Source of the DNA: Nanobdellota archaeon
GTDB taxonomy: Archaea > Nanobdellota > Nanobdellia > Woesearchaeales > GCA-2686295
Reading direction: 5' to 3'
DNA length: 36,156 nt
Assembly: GCA_018817005.1 (NCBI GenBank)
Contig: JAHIUF010000087.1
Location: 1 to 36,156, forward strand
Below are positions 8,794 to 15,929 of the stretch, piece after piece (within the stretch, counting starts at the first letter, position 1; the number at the start of each line of letters is the position of its first letter). Both the position numbers and the translations under genes were made by a program. The notes beneath the pieces were generated by a model, which saw only the letters and a program-made list of their open reading frames with translations, ran no database searches and had not been told where the DNA came from.

Positions 8794-9018
8794 ATGACTC
8801 AAAATCAAATTTTTGTGAAAATAGATGAATATAAAGAAATACTAAATATAGTTGGTATTGTAAAAAACAAAATTACAAAAGCAAAAGAAACAATAGATAA
8901 AATAAACGAATTGAAAAAACAAGAGAATGAAGAAATAGAAACTTGGGGCAGCAATTTAGAATCAGTATCAAAAAAAGTAGGAGTTATAGAAGAAGCACTT
9001 TCACAAGTGAACAACTAA
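8794..9018 (+). CDS. Small coiled-coil protein, 74 aa
   Basis: Nearly the whole protein is heptad-patterned helix (KIDEYKEILNIVGIVKNKI; KETIDKINELKKQENEEIE), ending in a second short helix. The ATG is preceded by AGGTGA shared with the stop of the upstream gene. It sits between two other charged helical genes with gaps of 6 and 2 nt, so the three products are likely made together and may form one complex. I recognise no family. Confidence 0.72.
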   Translation: MTQNQIFVKIDEYKEILNIVGIVKNKITKAKETIDKINELKKQENEEIETWGSNLESVSKKVGVIEEALSQVNN

Positions 9019-9020
9019 AA

Positions 9021-9419
9021 ATGGAAGGAGAATTTTTTATAAGGATTGAAGAGCCAGGAAAGTTAAGGAAAAACTTTTTAGAAACATCAAAAGAAATAAT
9101 TCAAAATCTAAAAAGTTATCATAAAATATTAAAATTAAGAGAAGAAAAACTCGCTCTTCTTGATGATTTAAAGACTGATCTAAAAGAAATTAACCTCTTA
9201 TTTGATAAAATAAAAGAATTATTACCGCTTGAACTTCTAAAACAGATACACGAAGAAAAACCAAAAACAGAAAAAAAGAAACCAACAACAAAAGCTAAAA
9301 ACGATAAGAAAGTAGAAACTAAAATAAAACCTCAAGAAAAAGCTTCAAAACCATCAGAACTTGCAAAACTCGAAGAATCACTAAAAGAAATCGAAGACAA
9401 ATTGCGAACTTTAGGATAA
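9021..9419 (+). CDS. Helical protein with a Lys/Pro-rich linker
   Basis: The 132-residue protein starts at the ATG 2 nt after the previous stop; a longer frame upstream is the shadow of the preceding gene. N-terminal helices (KLRKNFLETSKEIIQNLKSY) are followed by a coiled-coil pair, a basic disordered linker (about 82-112, KKKPTTKAKNDKKVETK) and a final short amphipathic helix (KLEESLKEIEDKLRTL). The basic linker contrasts with the strongly acidic first gene of the operon and could bind it electrostatically; that is inference. Confidence 0.72.
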   Translation: MEGEFFIRIEEPGKLRKNFLETSKEIIQNLKSYHKILKLREEKLALLDDLKTDLKEINLLFDKIKELLPLELLKQIHEEKPKTEKKKPTTKAKNDKKVETKIKPQEKASKPSELAKLEESLKEIEDKLRTLG

Positions 9420-9475
9420 TTTTAAAAATAAAGACTTTTTCTAAGAATAAAGTAAAACATAATTAGCACTTATAT

Positions 9476-9648
9476 GAGGGAGTGCCGGAGTGGCCAAACG
9501 GGATAGGTTTAAACAGCTATAAACTGTTTAAAAGTCCAAACTCAAGTTATTGAGTGATGAGGTCTATTTTGACCAATGAAATAACAAACACTCGTAAGGG
9601 TCATCTATTGGCTTAGTGCCTACCAGGGTTCGAACCCCTGCTCCCTCA
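9476..9648 (+). tRNA. tRNA-Leu(UAA) with intron
   Basis: The acceptor stem GAGGGAG (9476-9482) pairs with CTCCCTC (9641-9647), and discriminator A9648 fits Leu. The D arm is CCG (9485-9487) / CGG (9499-9501). The T arm is CAGGG-TTCGAAC-CCCTG (9624-9640). The anticodon stem is ATAGG (9503-9507) with TCTAT (9604-9608). The loop reads TTTAAA up to 9513 and resumes at A9603, giving anticodon TAA at 9510-9512 and an intron after position 37. The long variable arm has GGC/GCC (9610-9612 / 9618-9620). CCA is not encoded. UUA is a heavily used codon in this genome. Confidence 0.85.
9514..9602 (+). other. tRNA-Leu intron (about 89 nt), highly structured
   Basis: The intron begins inside a perfect 9-bp hairpin, TTTAAACAG (9508-9516) / CTGTTTAAA (9524-9532), with a 7-nt loop CTATAAA. 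Further hairpins are ACTCAA/TTGAGT (9540-9545 / 9550-9555) and GGTC/GACC (9561-9564 / 9571-9574). I could not draw a canonical bulge-helix-bulge at the proposed 37/38 junction, so the exact splice sites are uncertain by a few bases. Confidence 0.6.
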
Positions 9649-9693
9649 CTATTTTCCCAAAACTTTTTATATAAGCGTTCTTAAAACTTTAAA

Positions 9694-11007
9694 ATGACAA
9701 TTGAAATAATACCTGTAGGCGGATATCGAGAAGTAGGAAAGAATTGTACTGCAATAAAAGTTGATGATGAAGTTGTTCTTCTAGACTTAGGTCTTCATAT
9801 GGAAAAATATATTAAATATACTGATTCAGAAGACATAGTTGACTTGTCGCCCGCAAGTCTCATTGAAATAGGTGCGGTTCCAGACATAACAATACTTGAA
9901 GGCTTAAAAAAACAAGTTAAAGCTATTTGTGTAAGCCACGCACACTTAGACCATGTTGGAGCAATACCTTTTTTAGGAAATATGTTTAACTGCGACATAC
10001 ACGCAACACCCTTTACAATTGAAGTATTAAAAGCAATAATCAGAGATGAAAAGATTTCTTTTAAAAACAATCTTATAAAACACGAATCGAACTCAAAATT
10101 TAAAGTTTCAAAAAATATTGAAATAGAATTTATCAGCGCAACACATTCAACACCACAAACAGTTATGATTGCAGTACACACAAAATATGGAACTATAATT
10201 TATGCAAATGATTTCAAGCTTGATAATAATCCTGTTCTTGGAGAAAAAACTAATTTTAAACGTCTAAAATCAATAAAAGCAAAAGCGGTTATAATGGACT
10301 CATTATACGCTTCAAAACATGCAAAGACTCAATCTGAAGGAATAGCAAAAGAAATGTTAAAAGATGTTTTATTAGGTGTAAATAATCAAGGGAAAAATAT
10401 TTTTATAACAACATTTTCAAGTCATATAGCAAGAATAAAAACAATAATAGAACTTGGAAAACTTCTTAATAGAAAAATTGTTTTTTTAGGAAGGTCTCTT
10501 TCTAAATATAGTGAAGCTGCAGAAGCAGCAGGTATTGCTAAATTCTCAAAAGATGTAAACATTGTAAAATATAGTAGTAAAGTAAAAAACTATTTGCAAA
10601 CTATAAAACATTCTGAAAAATATTTGTTTGTAGTTACAGGACATCAAGGAGAACCAAAAGCTGTTCTTTCAAAAATTGTTAATAAAGGTTATTTTAAACT
10701 AAAACCAGGAGATCAAGTAATATTTTCATGCCAGATAATACCTGTTCCAACAAGTTTTGAAAACAGAGAAAAACTGGAAGCATCACTAAGACAAAAACAT
10801 GTAAGAATATTTACTGACGTGCATGTTTCAGGACACGCAGCAAGAGAAGATCATAGAGACTTTTTAGAGCTCTTAAAACCAGAACATATTATTCCAACAC
10901 ACAGTGAATTAGAAAAAATGCAATGTGTAAAAGAACTTGCAGGTGAAATAGGATTTAACAAGAAAAACGTACATCTTCTTTCAAATGGAGAAATCTTAAA
11001 ACTTTAA
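9694..11007 (+). CDS. rnj: Archaeal ribonuclease J (beta-CASP metallo-beta-lactamase)
   Basis: The 437-residue product is a beta-CASP nuclease: motif II HAHLDH at 82-87, later metal ligands around ATHSTP (about 150) and the D of YANDFKLD, then the beta-CASP insert with TTFSSHIARI, SGHA and the final HSELEKM. Archaeal RNase J is a 5'-3' exoribonuclease in RNA decay and maturation. Length is normal for the archaeal type. TATA box TTTATATAAG at 9666-9675 is only 24 nt from the ATG, with no SD, so the message is leaderless. It starts 45 nt after the tRNA gene and precedes PCNA by 67 nt. Confidence 0.93.
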   Translation: MTIEIIPVGGYREVGKNCTAIKVDDEVVLLDLGLHMEKYIKYTDSEDIVDLSPASLIEIGAVPDITILEGLKKQVKAICVSHAHLDHVGAIPFLGNMFNCDIHATPFTIEVLKAIIRDEKISFKNNLIKHESNSKFKVSKNIEIEFISATHSTPQTVMIAVHTKYGTIIYANDFKLDNNPVLGEKTNFKRLKSIKAKAVIMDSLYASKHAKTQSEGIAKEMLKDVLLGVNNQGKNIFITTFSSHIARIKTIIELGKLLNRKIVFLGRSLSKYSEAAEAAGIAKFSKDVNIVKYSSKVKNYLQTIKHSEKYLFVVTGHQGEPKAVLSKIVNKGYFKLKPGDQVIFSCQIIPVPTSFENREKLEASLRQKHVRIFTDVHVSGHAAREDHRDFLELLKPEHIIPTHSELEKMQCVKELAGEIGFNKKNVHLLSNGEILKL

Positions 11008-11074
11008 AGTTTTAAACAAAAACTATTTAAACCACTCTTTATTTACAAAAAATGAAGCTAAAGGGGGAAAAAGA

Positions 11075-11812
11075 ATGAAACTTACTCTTACAGAACCAAA
11101 ATTTTTAAAAGATAGCATAAGCATAATATCTGATCTTGTTACAGAAGCAAGGTTTAGATTTACACCCGATGCAATTGAACTTGTTGCTATGGATCCTGCA
11201 AATGTTGCAATGGTTATATTTAAACTACTAAGCAGTGCATTTGCAGAATATAATGTGAAAGAAGACATACACCTAGCAATAAACATGAATGATTTTAAAC
11301 AAGTCTTAAGGAGAGCAAAATCAAATGATGCAGTAACTTTAGAAACTGAAGATAATAAGTTTAAAATTACTTTCAAGAGCAACACAATAAGAACTTTCTA
11401 TTTGCCAATAATTGATGTTGATGAAAGTGAACAAAAAATACCTGATTTATCATTTAAAGCAACAATAACAACAACTGCTGCAATCATAAATGAAGCAATA
11501 GAAGATGCAGATATTGTCAGCGAAAGCGTAACCTTTGACATTGACAATCAAGTATTGACTATTAGCGCAACTGGTGATTTAAGTAAAGCAACCATTAGAA
11601 TTGATGCTGACAATGATACAAAAATAATATCTGATGAAAAAGTTAAGTCAAAATTTTCAATTGAATACTTAAAAAAAATGATACAAGGAAGTAAAATAAG
11701 TGAAAAAGTTTTACTTCAAGTAAGTCAAGACTACCCTTTAAAACTTGAATACAAAGTTTTAAACAAAGTACAATTGGCGTTCATCTTAGCACCAAGAGTG
11801 GACAACGATTAA
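11075..11812 (+). CDS. pcn: DNA polymerase sliding clamp (PCNA)
   Basis: The 245-residue product is an archaeal PCNA. It has the paired clamp domains, the RFRFTPDAIELVAMDPANVAMV segment of domain 1, the interdomain connector around IPDLSFKA, and the C-terminal LAPRV that contacts PIP-box partners. It encircles DNA and tethers polymerase, ligase and Fen1. A TATA-like TATTTAAA near 11030-11037 and an SD GGGGG about 8 nt before the ATG give a short leader of roughly 17 nt. A terminator follows immediately. Confidence 0.95.
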   Translation: MKLTLTEPKFLKDSISIISDLVTEARFRFTPDAIELVAMDPANVAMVIFKLLSSAFAEYNVKEDIHLAINMNDFKQVLRRAKSNDAVTLETEDNKFKITFKSNTIRTFYLPIIDVDESEQKIPDLSFKATITTTAAIINEAIEDADIVSESVTFDIDNQVLTISATGDLSKATIRIDADNDTKIISDEKVKSKFSIEYLKKMIQGSKISEKVLLQVSQDYPLKLEYKVLNKVQLAFILAPRVDND

Positions 11813-11815
11813 TAA

Positions 11816-11860
11816 CCCCACCTGGATAAAGTAATGCCAGTATGAATTTGGGGCTTTTTT
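11816..11860 (+). terminator. Transcription terminator after PCNA
   Basis: A two-tier stem, CCCCA/TGGGG (11816-11820 / 11849-11853) enclosing CTGG/CCAG (11822-11825 / 11837-11840), is followed directly by a T6 tract at 11855-11860. Confidence 0.65.
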
Positions 11861-12012
11861 CTTTGTTTTAGTCGATAAATACTAACATATTTACTTTCTA
11901 ATTCTCCCATTAACCTATAGCAAAACGTTTAGACTTTATAAAGACCTTGTTCTCTACTCTAGTTTTCACGCTAAATTTACATTCTGGCTGATGTTGTCAT
12001 AAAATAATATAA
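11861..12012. other. Intergenic junction between host DNA and the element
   Basis: No gene is seen. The stretch holds two TATA-like sites (CTTTATAAAG near 11935-11944 and AATATAAAG near 12005-12013), and the codon pattern changes after it. This is where I place the left limit of the inserted element. I found no tRNA end or convincing target duplication. Confidence 0.4.
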
Positions 12013-12102
12013 AGAAAAAAACATGATTCAATTATTAAGCAAGAAATTGGAATCAAAAATTTTGTTGAAATTAATGAAAAAATAGACAAATATCAAAGAT
12101 AG
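12013..12102 (+). pseudogene. Truncated ORF remnant at the left end of the element
   Basis: A frame of 29 codons, open between two stops, reads like the end of a real protein (IIKQEIGIKNFVEINEKIDKYQR). It has no start codon. Its TAG stop overlaps the SD AGGTG of the next gene, as in an operon. It looks like the 3' stub of a gene whose front was lost when the left end of the element was deleted. The stretch is short, so chance cannot be excluded. Confidence 0.35.
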
Positions 12103-12107
12103 GTGTT

Positions 12108-12289
12108 ATGATGCAAGGTCGGAAGGTTAAGGTTTATTTTGATGATGGAGAAAAGGTTTCTGGAGAGAGGGTTCTATCTCTTCGGAAGATCAATACTCTA
12201 TTACGCTTGATTATAAGTATATTATTCCTCGAGGTAGGATTGTTCGGATGGAGGTTTTTGAGGATGGATGTGTCAGGACCGAGAGCTAG
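12108..12289 (+). pseudogene. Small beta-rich protein of the replication module, frameshifted
   Basis: The frame from ATG 12108 (SD AGGTG at 12101-12105) reads MMQGRKVKVYFDDGEKVSGERV. It then loses sense near 12173, while the -1 frame continues as plausible protein (SISSEDQYSITLDYKYIIPR, ending RMEVFEDGCVRTES) to TAG 12287-12289. One missing T in GGTTCTATC would reconcile the two into about 60 residues of alternating strands. The fold could be Sm-like or another small barrel; I cannot name it. A single ORF spanning both this gene and the primase is an artefact of the shift. Confidence 0.5.
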
Positions 12290-12767
12290 TTTTCTCATTA
12301 AATTATGTAATAAATATGAGAATTTTAAAGTAGCGTTTGCCTTTAAGAAAGGTGATAAAATTGTTTTTTCCGAACATAAACAAGTTTTGGAATTATGGAC
12401 TTCAGATGAAGGGATGAAGTTTCTTGAGAAAGCTAATAATAGACGGATCTTCCCAGCTGAAATTGTTCTTGATATGGATGATGATGTTTCAGAATTAAGA
12501 TTAAATTCTATTTGTGATGATCTTGAAAAATATGGATTTAATTACAAAGCCTATTTTACTGGTTCAAAAGGTTATCACATTCATGTATTTGACGATGAAT
12601 TAACTAAGTATTCTGTTCAAAGCAGACGTAAGATTAAACACTTTCTTATTGCTAAATATAATTGTGATACTCAGAAAGCTTCTGAAAATACTTTGATTGC
12701 TATTGAAGATGTGCCTCATTGAAAGACTGGAAATTTAAAGAAATTAGTGAGGAAAAACAATGAGTGA
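12264..12767 (+). pseudogene. Archaeo-eukaryotic primase (PriS-like), interrupted by TGA
   Basis: Starting at ATG 12264 (GGAGG at 12250-12254), the product carries AEP catalytic motifs: LDMDDD with D70 and D72 (metal-binding DxD), and FTGSKGYHIHVF at about 98-109 with the conserved S-x-x-G-x-H. The frame stops at TGA 12720-12722. It continues sensibly as KTGNLKKLVRKNNE to a second TGA at 12765-12767, which overlaps the ATG of the helicase gene by the usual operon distance. So about 15 residues are cut off, in a region where related primases have an HxKTG-type segment. A CGA-to-TGA transition would explain it. This would be the element's replication primase. Confidence 0.6.
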
Positions 12768-13680
12768 AGCATTAAAGAAAGTAATCTTTGAGTTGGATAA
12801 TCCTGATGTTATTTTGGAATACAAAAGGGTTAATGCAAAGATTGATCCTCTTTTTTATCAGATTGAATTATTAAAGGAGATTCATGGTGAGCTTGACAAA
12901 AGACATAAGTTAGATCATAAAGAGAAGATGGCTGTTTTTGTTATTGCAGTTTCTTCTTATTTAAAAGATGCTAAGAATCATTGTAGTTGTGCATTAAAAG
13001 GTAATAGTTCTGCAGGTAAAGATAGTTGTGTTGATACAGTATTATCTCATATTCCTAAAGATGAATGGATTAAAGTAACTAGAGCAACAACAGCGTCTCT
13101 TGAAGATGATGTTATGGATAAACGTATTGTTGCTTTTTCTGAGATTAATAAGAATCGTGAACGTGGTGCTAATGCTGAAATTGTTGAAACATTTAAACAA
13201 ATGGCAGAAGGAGGAACATCTACATTAAAGAAAGATCCAAAAACAGGATTTAAAACTGCCATCAGAACAAATCAAGAGCAAAAAACATTAATTTACGGAA
13301 CTACTGAAACTGAATGTGATGATGAACTTGAAACAAGATATGTCGTTGTTCCCATCAAAGGTTTTTGGGAAAAGAATAAAATTGTTATTTTTGATACTTT
13401 AAGAAAAGCAAGAGATATTCAACATCATATTAATAGAAATAAACTGGAAGATTCTTGGATTTCAATATCTCTTTCTCTGCTTGATAGAGATCTTTTTGTA
13501 ATTGTTCCTTTTACTGAAATTTTTGAAAAAGAGATTAATGGTAAAGAAACTAAGGGAAAAAGCCCAGAAAGAACAGTAATGGCTGTGCTTATTAGAGATA
13601 ATAAGAATGTGTTTAAGCGAATGGGTGATGGAGTGTTTGGGCTTACTAAACTCGATGAATTGTATAAACAAAATACTTAA
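12760..13680 (+). CDS. SF3/AAA+-like replicative helicase-ATPase of the element
   Basis: The 306-residue protein has a Walker A variant GNSSAGKD (81-88, Asp in place of Ser/Thr), a Walker B-like RIVAFSEIN (E128), a sensor-like TLIYGTTE (177-183) and an arginine-finger-like ETRY (191-194). The C-terminal 45 residues (RTVMAVLIRDNKNVFKRMGD) look like a winged-helix/HARE-type domain. Together with the primase upstream (8-nt overlap) it forms a minimal replication module as in archaeal plasmids and viruses. It appears intact and converges with the nucleotidyltransferase gene (4-nt overlap). Confidence 0.7.
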   Translation: MSEALKKVIFELDNPDVILEYKRVNAKIDPLFYQIELLKEIHGELDKRHKLDHKEKMAVFVIAVSSYLKDAKNHCSCALKGNSSAGKDSCVDTVLSHIPKDEWIKVTRATTASLEDDVMDKRIVAFSEINKNRERGANAEIVETFKQMAEGGTSTLKKDPKTGFKTAIRTNQEQKTLIYGTTETECDDELETRYVVVPIKGFWEKNKIVIFDTLRKARDIQHHINRNKLEDSWISISLSLLDRDLFVIVPFTEIFEKEINGKETKGKSPERTVMAVLIRDNKNVFKRMGDGVFGLTKLDELYKQNT

Positions 13681-14336
13681 TTTTGACTTTGTTTTTTTTC
13701 AAGATCTTCAAAGTATTTGTTTCTTAAACTGTCAAATTCATTCATGATAGGAATTTCTAATCCTTTGTCTTCAAGAAGGTCTAATCTTTCTCCAACCCAT
13801 GTAATCCAAACATCTTGTTTACTTTGTTTAATCTGATTTTGAAGTTCTTTTAGTATTATTTTCCAATCAATTCCTGGAACAGCAATACTTATGCAATCAT
13901 CAAGATCACCATCTCTTTCAGTCATTGTTTTAAACAAGAGTATATCTTCATTAGAGCAGTGTGAGACTCTTAAGTTTTCTAAGTCTTGTATTATTTCAGC
14001 TCGTTGTTTCATATCTTCTGTTAGTGAGAATTTTCCACAAACTTCTTTGTAGAATACATCAATCCGAAAATCCTCTTTTTGAAAAATTTGATTAAGGTTC
14101 ATATGTTCATATTCTTTGCCAGGTATTTGAGGTTTAAAATCTAATTTTTCTAAGGCTTTTTGAAATTCCATAAATTCTGCTTTTGAGTCAACTACTAAAT
14201 CTATGTCTTTTGTTCCACCTTTCAGATCTCGTCTTAGAAGAACTGCTCCTCCAATAACATAAAGATTGATCTTTTTTTCAATTATTTGATTGATTTCTTT
14301 GAAGAATTCTTCAATTTGGTCATAGTTTGTAATCAT
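13677..14336 (-). CDS. Nucleotidyltransferase, putative toxin of an AbiE-like pair
   Basis: The 219-residue protein has the polymerase-beta-type NTase signature: GGAVLLRRDLKGGTKDIDL at 29-47 with the metal-binding DID and a third carboxylate in FRIDVF (D93). The C-terminal half is helical (about 130-219). The family resembles DUF6036/AbiEii-type NTases that act as toxins by modifying tRNA or protein. It lies 4 nt after the stop of a winged-helix protein, the typical antitoxin-first order. GAGGTG within the end of that gene serves as SD. The protein looks intact. Confidence 0.72.
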   Translation of the reverse strand: MITNYDQIEEFFKEINQIIEKKINLYVIGGAVLLRRDLKGGTKDIDLVVDSKAEFMEFQKALEKLDFKPQIPGKEYEHMNLNQIFQKEDFRIDVFYKEVCGKFSLTEDMKQRAEIIQDLENLRVSHCSNEDILLFKTMTERDGDLDDCISIAVPGIDWKIILKELQNQIKQSKQDVWITWVGERLDLLEDKGLEIPIMNEFDSLRNKYFEDLEKKQSQN

Positions 14337-14340
14337 TTAT

Positions 14341-15204
14341 TTACACCTCAATTCCATAAACTTCTGCTCTATCTTTTATTTCTTGATAGCTTGGATATCC
14401 TTTGACTGTTCCTTTTGCAAGAACTGCACTAATGTTCATAAGTATTTCGTGTTTAATTTTGAATTCATTTTTGAATTTTGCATAAAATAATGCAATAAAT
14501 ATTAAATTTCGAATGTCTTTATCTTTTTCAACTATGTAAAGTGAATGTCTTAATACTTCTTCTTTAGTTAATGATTTTTTAGGTAAGTAATAATAATTTT
14601 TTACCGTAAGTAATTTGATGCCATATTTCTCATAAGCTGAGAATGCTGTTTTTTCTGCATCTGTTTCTTCTTTTGATGCAAATATTATCTCGTTATTTTT
14701 TTTATAATAAATAGTTGAACTTGCTGGAATTCTTACATCTGTCCTTGATTCATATTTATTTAGTTCCATTAAGAAATCAATTAATTTAGCCCATATTTTG
14801 TCATTTAATCTATAAGATGTTTGTGTCTTTCTTACTATGCTTCGTTTTCTTGCTTCTCCTAATTTAGTATATATTGTTGTTTTTTTAAATCCTGTTTCTT
14901 GAGATATTTCTTCAATTGTTGATACTTTCAATAATGCTGTGAGAATGGGGATTCCTGACTCTGAGATTGCAGGAGCTAAGTTAGGGTATGTCGTTAATAC
15001 TTCTAAAAATAATTTGATATGTAATGCTTCTTTTCCCTCTAGAGTGCCATTTATTCGTTTAATAAAGCCTTTCTCGGTTAGATTATTAACAATGACATAT
15101 ATTCTTCTTTCTTTGACATTTAGAGCTAAAGCTAATGATTTAATGGATTTATTGCCTTTAGCTACTTGTTCTAGTAGTAATATATCTGTCTTTGATAATT
15201 GCAT
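14341..15204 (-). CDS. Winged-helix regulator, putative antitoxin
   Basis: The 287-residue protein starts with a winged helix (SKTDILLLEQVAKGNKSIKS; about 1-60) and carries a second one at about 95-145 (EEISQETGFKKTTIYTKLGE), followed by an unassigned alpha/beta C-terminal part (YYKKNNEIIFASKEETDAEK). Double-HTH proteins upstream of NTases are typical of AbiEi-like antitoxins and of archaeal HTH/NTase pairs, where the regulator represses its own promoter. An inverted repeat flanks the TATA box immediately upstream, supporting autoregulation. Its start is divergent from the Csa3-like gene. Confidence 0.7.
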   Translation of the reverse strand: MQLSKTDILLLEQVAKGNKSIKSLALALNVKERRIYVIVNNLTEKGFIKRINGTLEGKEALHIKLFLEVLTTYPNLAPAISESGIPILTALLKVSTIEEISQETGFKKTTIYTKLGEARKRSIVRKTQTSYRLNDKIWAKLIDFLMELNKYESRTDVRIPASSTIYYKKNNEIIFASKEETDAEKTAFSAYEKYGIKLLTVKNYYYLPKKSLTKEEVLRHSLYIVEKDKDIRNLIFIALFYAKFKNEFKIKHEILMNISAVLAKGTVKGYPSYQEIKDRAEVYGIEV

Positions 15205-15205
15205 A

Positions 15206-15327
15206 TTTCCGTTAAAAGAACACTAATATATAAATGTTTGCACTTTAAACGGAAAGTTTATCATTATTTAGTGAGATAAATTCGATAATTTAGTAAACTT
15301 TATATATTTCAGATGTTTTTCAGATGT
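15206..15327. promoter_or_regulatory. Divergent operator/promoter region between the antitoxin and the Csa3-like gene
   Basis: Three repeat sets occupy 122 nt. IR1: TTTCCGTTAAAAG (15206-15218) and CTTTAAACGGAAA (15243-15255), 12 of 13 positions matching, flank the TATA box (about 15224-15234) of the minus-strand antitoxin gene. IR2: AAAGTTTA (15253-15260) and TAAACTTT (15294-15301) lie 33 nt apart, the second arm overlapping the TATA box (TTTATATA, 15299-15306) of the plus-strand gene. DR: TTTCAGATGT occurs at 15307-15316 and again at 15318-15327, directly before the ATG. Confidence 0.6.
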
Positions 15328-15328
15328 A

Positions 15329-15928
15329 ATGACAAAGGTACTAATAGCTACAATCTATGTATTTGAACCTATTATAGCATCATCCACCAAAGTAGGAGCA
15401 GATAGGCTGATCTTACTTATTGATAAAGAACCAGATGAAAAACAGCAAAAATCGTTAGATATTATTAAGCAATCCTTGGGAACAGTTCTTGAAATCAAGA
15501 CAGTAGCAACTGATATTTATGATATTGTTGATGTAGCAAAAGAGACTGTTAAAATTATTGATCTCTTGTCAGATAAAGACGAAATTTATGTAGATATAAC
15601 CGCCGGTCGAAAGACTAAAGCATTAGGATTGTTATTTGGAGCATATGCAAGAATAAACAGAATCAAGAGAATCATGTACGTAAAAGAAGAAGATAAATCA
15701 ATTGTAAGTTTACCTCGTCTTTCTTACTCACTTAGTCCAGGACAACACAAAATTGTTAATTATCTAGTAAATCATGAAGTTACTTCTATGTCCAGATTTG
15801 CAACTAAAATAGAACTTAGTCAGGCAATGCTATACAAACATATTCGTGAATTAAAAGAAATGGATATTCTTGAAGAGACAAAAGAAGGATTAAAAGTTAC
15901 AGATTATGGTAGGATAGTGGTGCTTTAA
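15329..15928 (+). CDS. csa3: Csa3-like CARF-domain transcription regulator
   Basis: The 199-residue protein has an N-terminal Rossmann-like CARF domain (1-128) with the family's ligand-loop signature in VDITAGRKTKALGLLFGAYA (about 88-107). A winged helix follows (135-195, SPGQHKIVNYLVNHEVTSMS). Csa3 proteins regulate cas genes and bind cyclic oligonucleotides. The ATG lies 26 nt after a TATA box with no SD, so the message is leaderless. One nucleotide separates it from the next gene. There is no CRISPR array or other cas gene in the window, so the role may be regulation of the attached membrane protein and nuclease. Confidence 0.72.
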   Translation: MTKVLIATIYVFEPIIASSTKVGADRLILLIDKEPDEKQQKSLDIIKQSLGTVLEIKTVATDIYDIVDVAKETVKIIDLLSDKDEIYVDITAGRKTKALGLLFGAYARINRIKRIMYVKEEDKSIVSLPRLSYSLSPGQHKIVNYLVNHEVTSMSRFATKIELSQAMLYKHIRELKEMDILEETKEGLKVTDYGRIVVL

Positions 15929-15929
15929 G

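Noticed and set aside
9514-9602. Group I intron in tRNA-Leu(UAA), as in cyanobacteria
   Set aside because: Too short (89 nt), placed after position 37 and without group I core elements; an archaeal endonuclease-type intron is more likely.
9555-9602. C/D box sRNA inside the tRNA intron
   Set aside because: A box C-like GTGATGA is present, but I find no CTGA box D in the intron.
12108-12722. Single 204-aa protein
   Set aside because: It is a chimera of a frameshifted small gene and the primase; the middle third is non-coding-like in this frame.
15205-15328. CRISPR array near the Csa3-like gene
   Set aside because: Only one 10-nt direct repeat pair and two inverted repeats occur; there is no spacer-repeat periodicity anywhere in the window.
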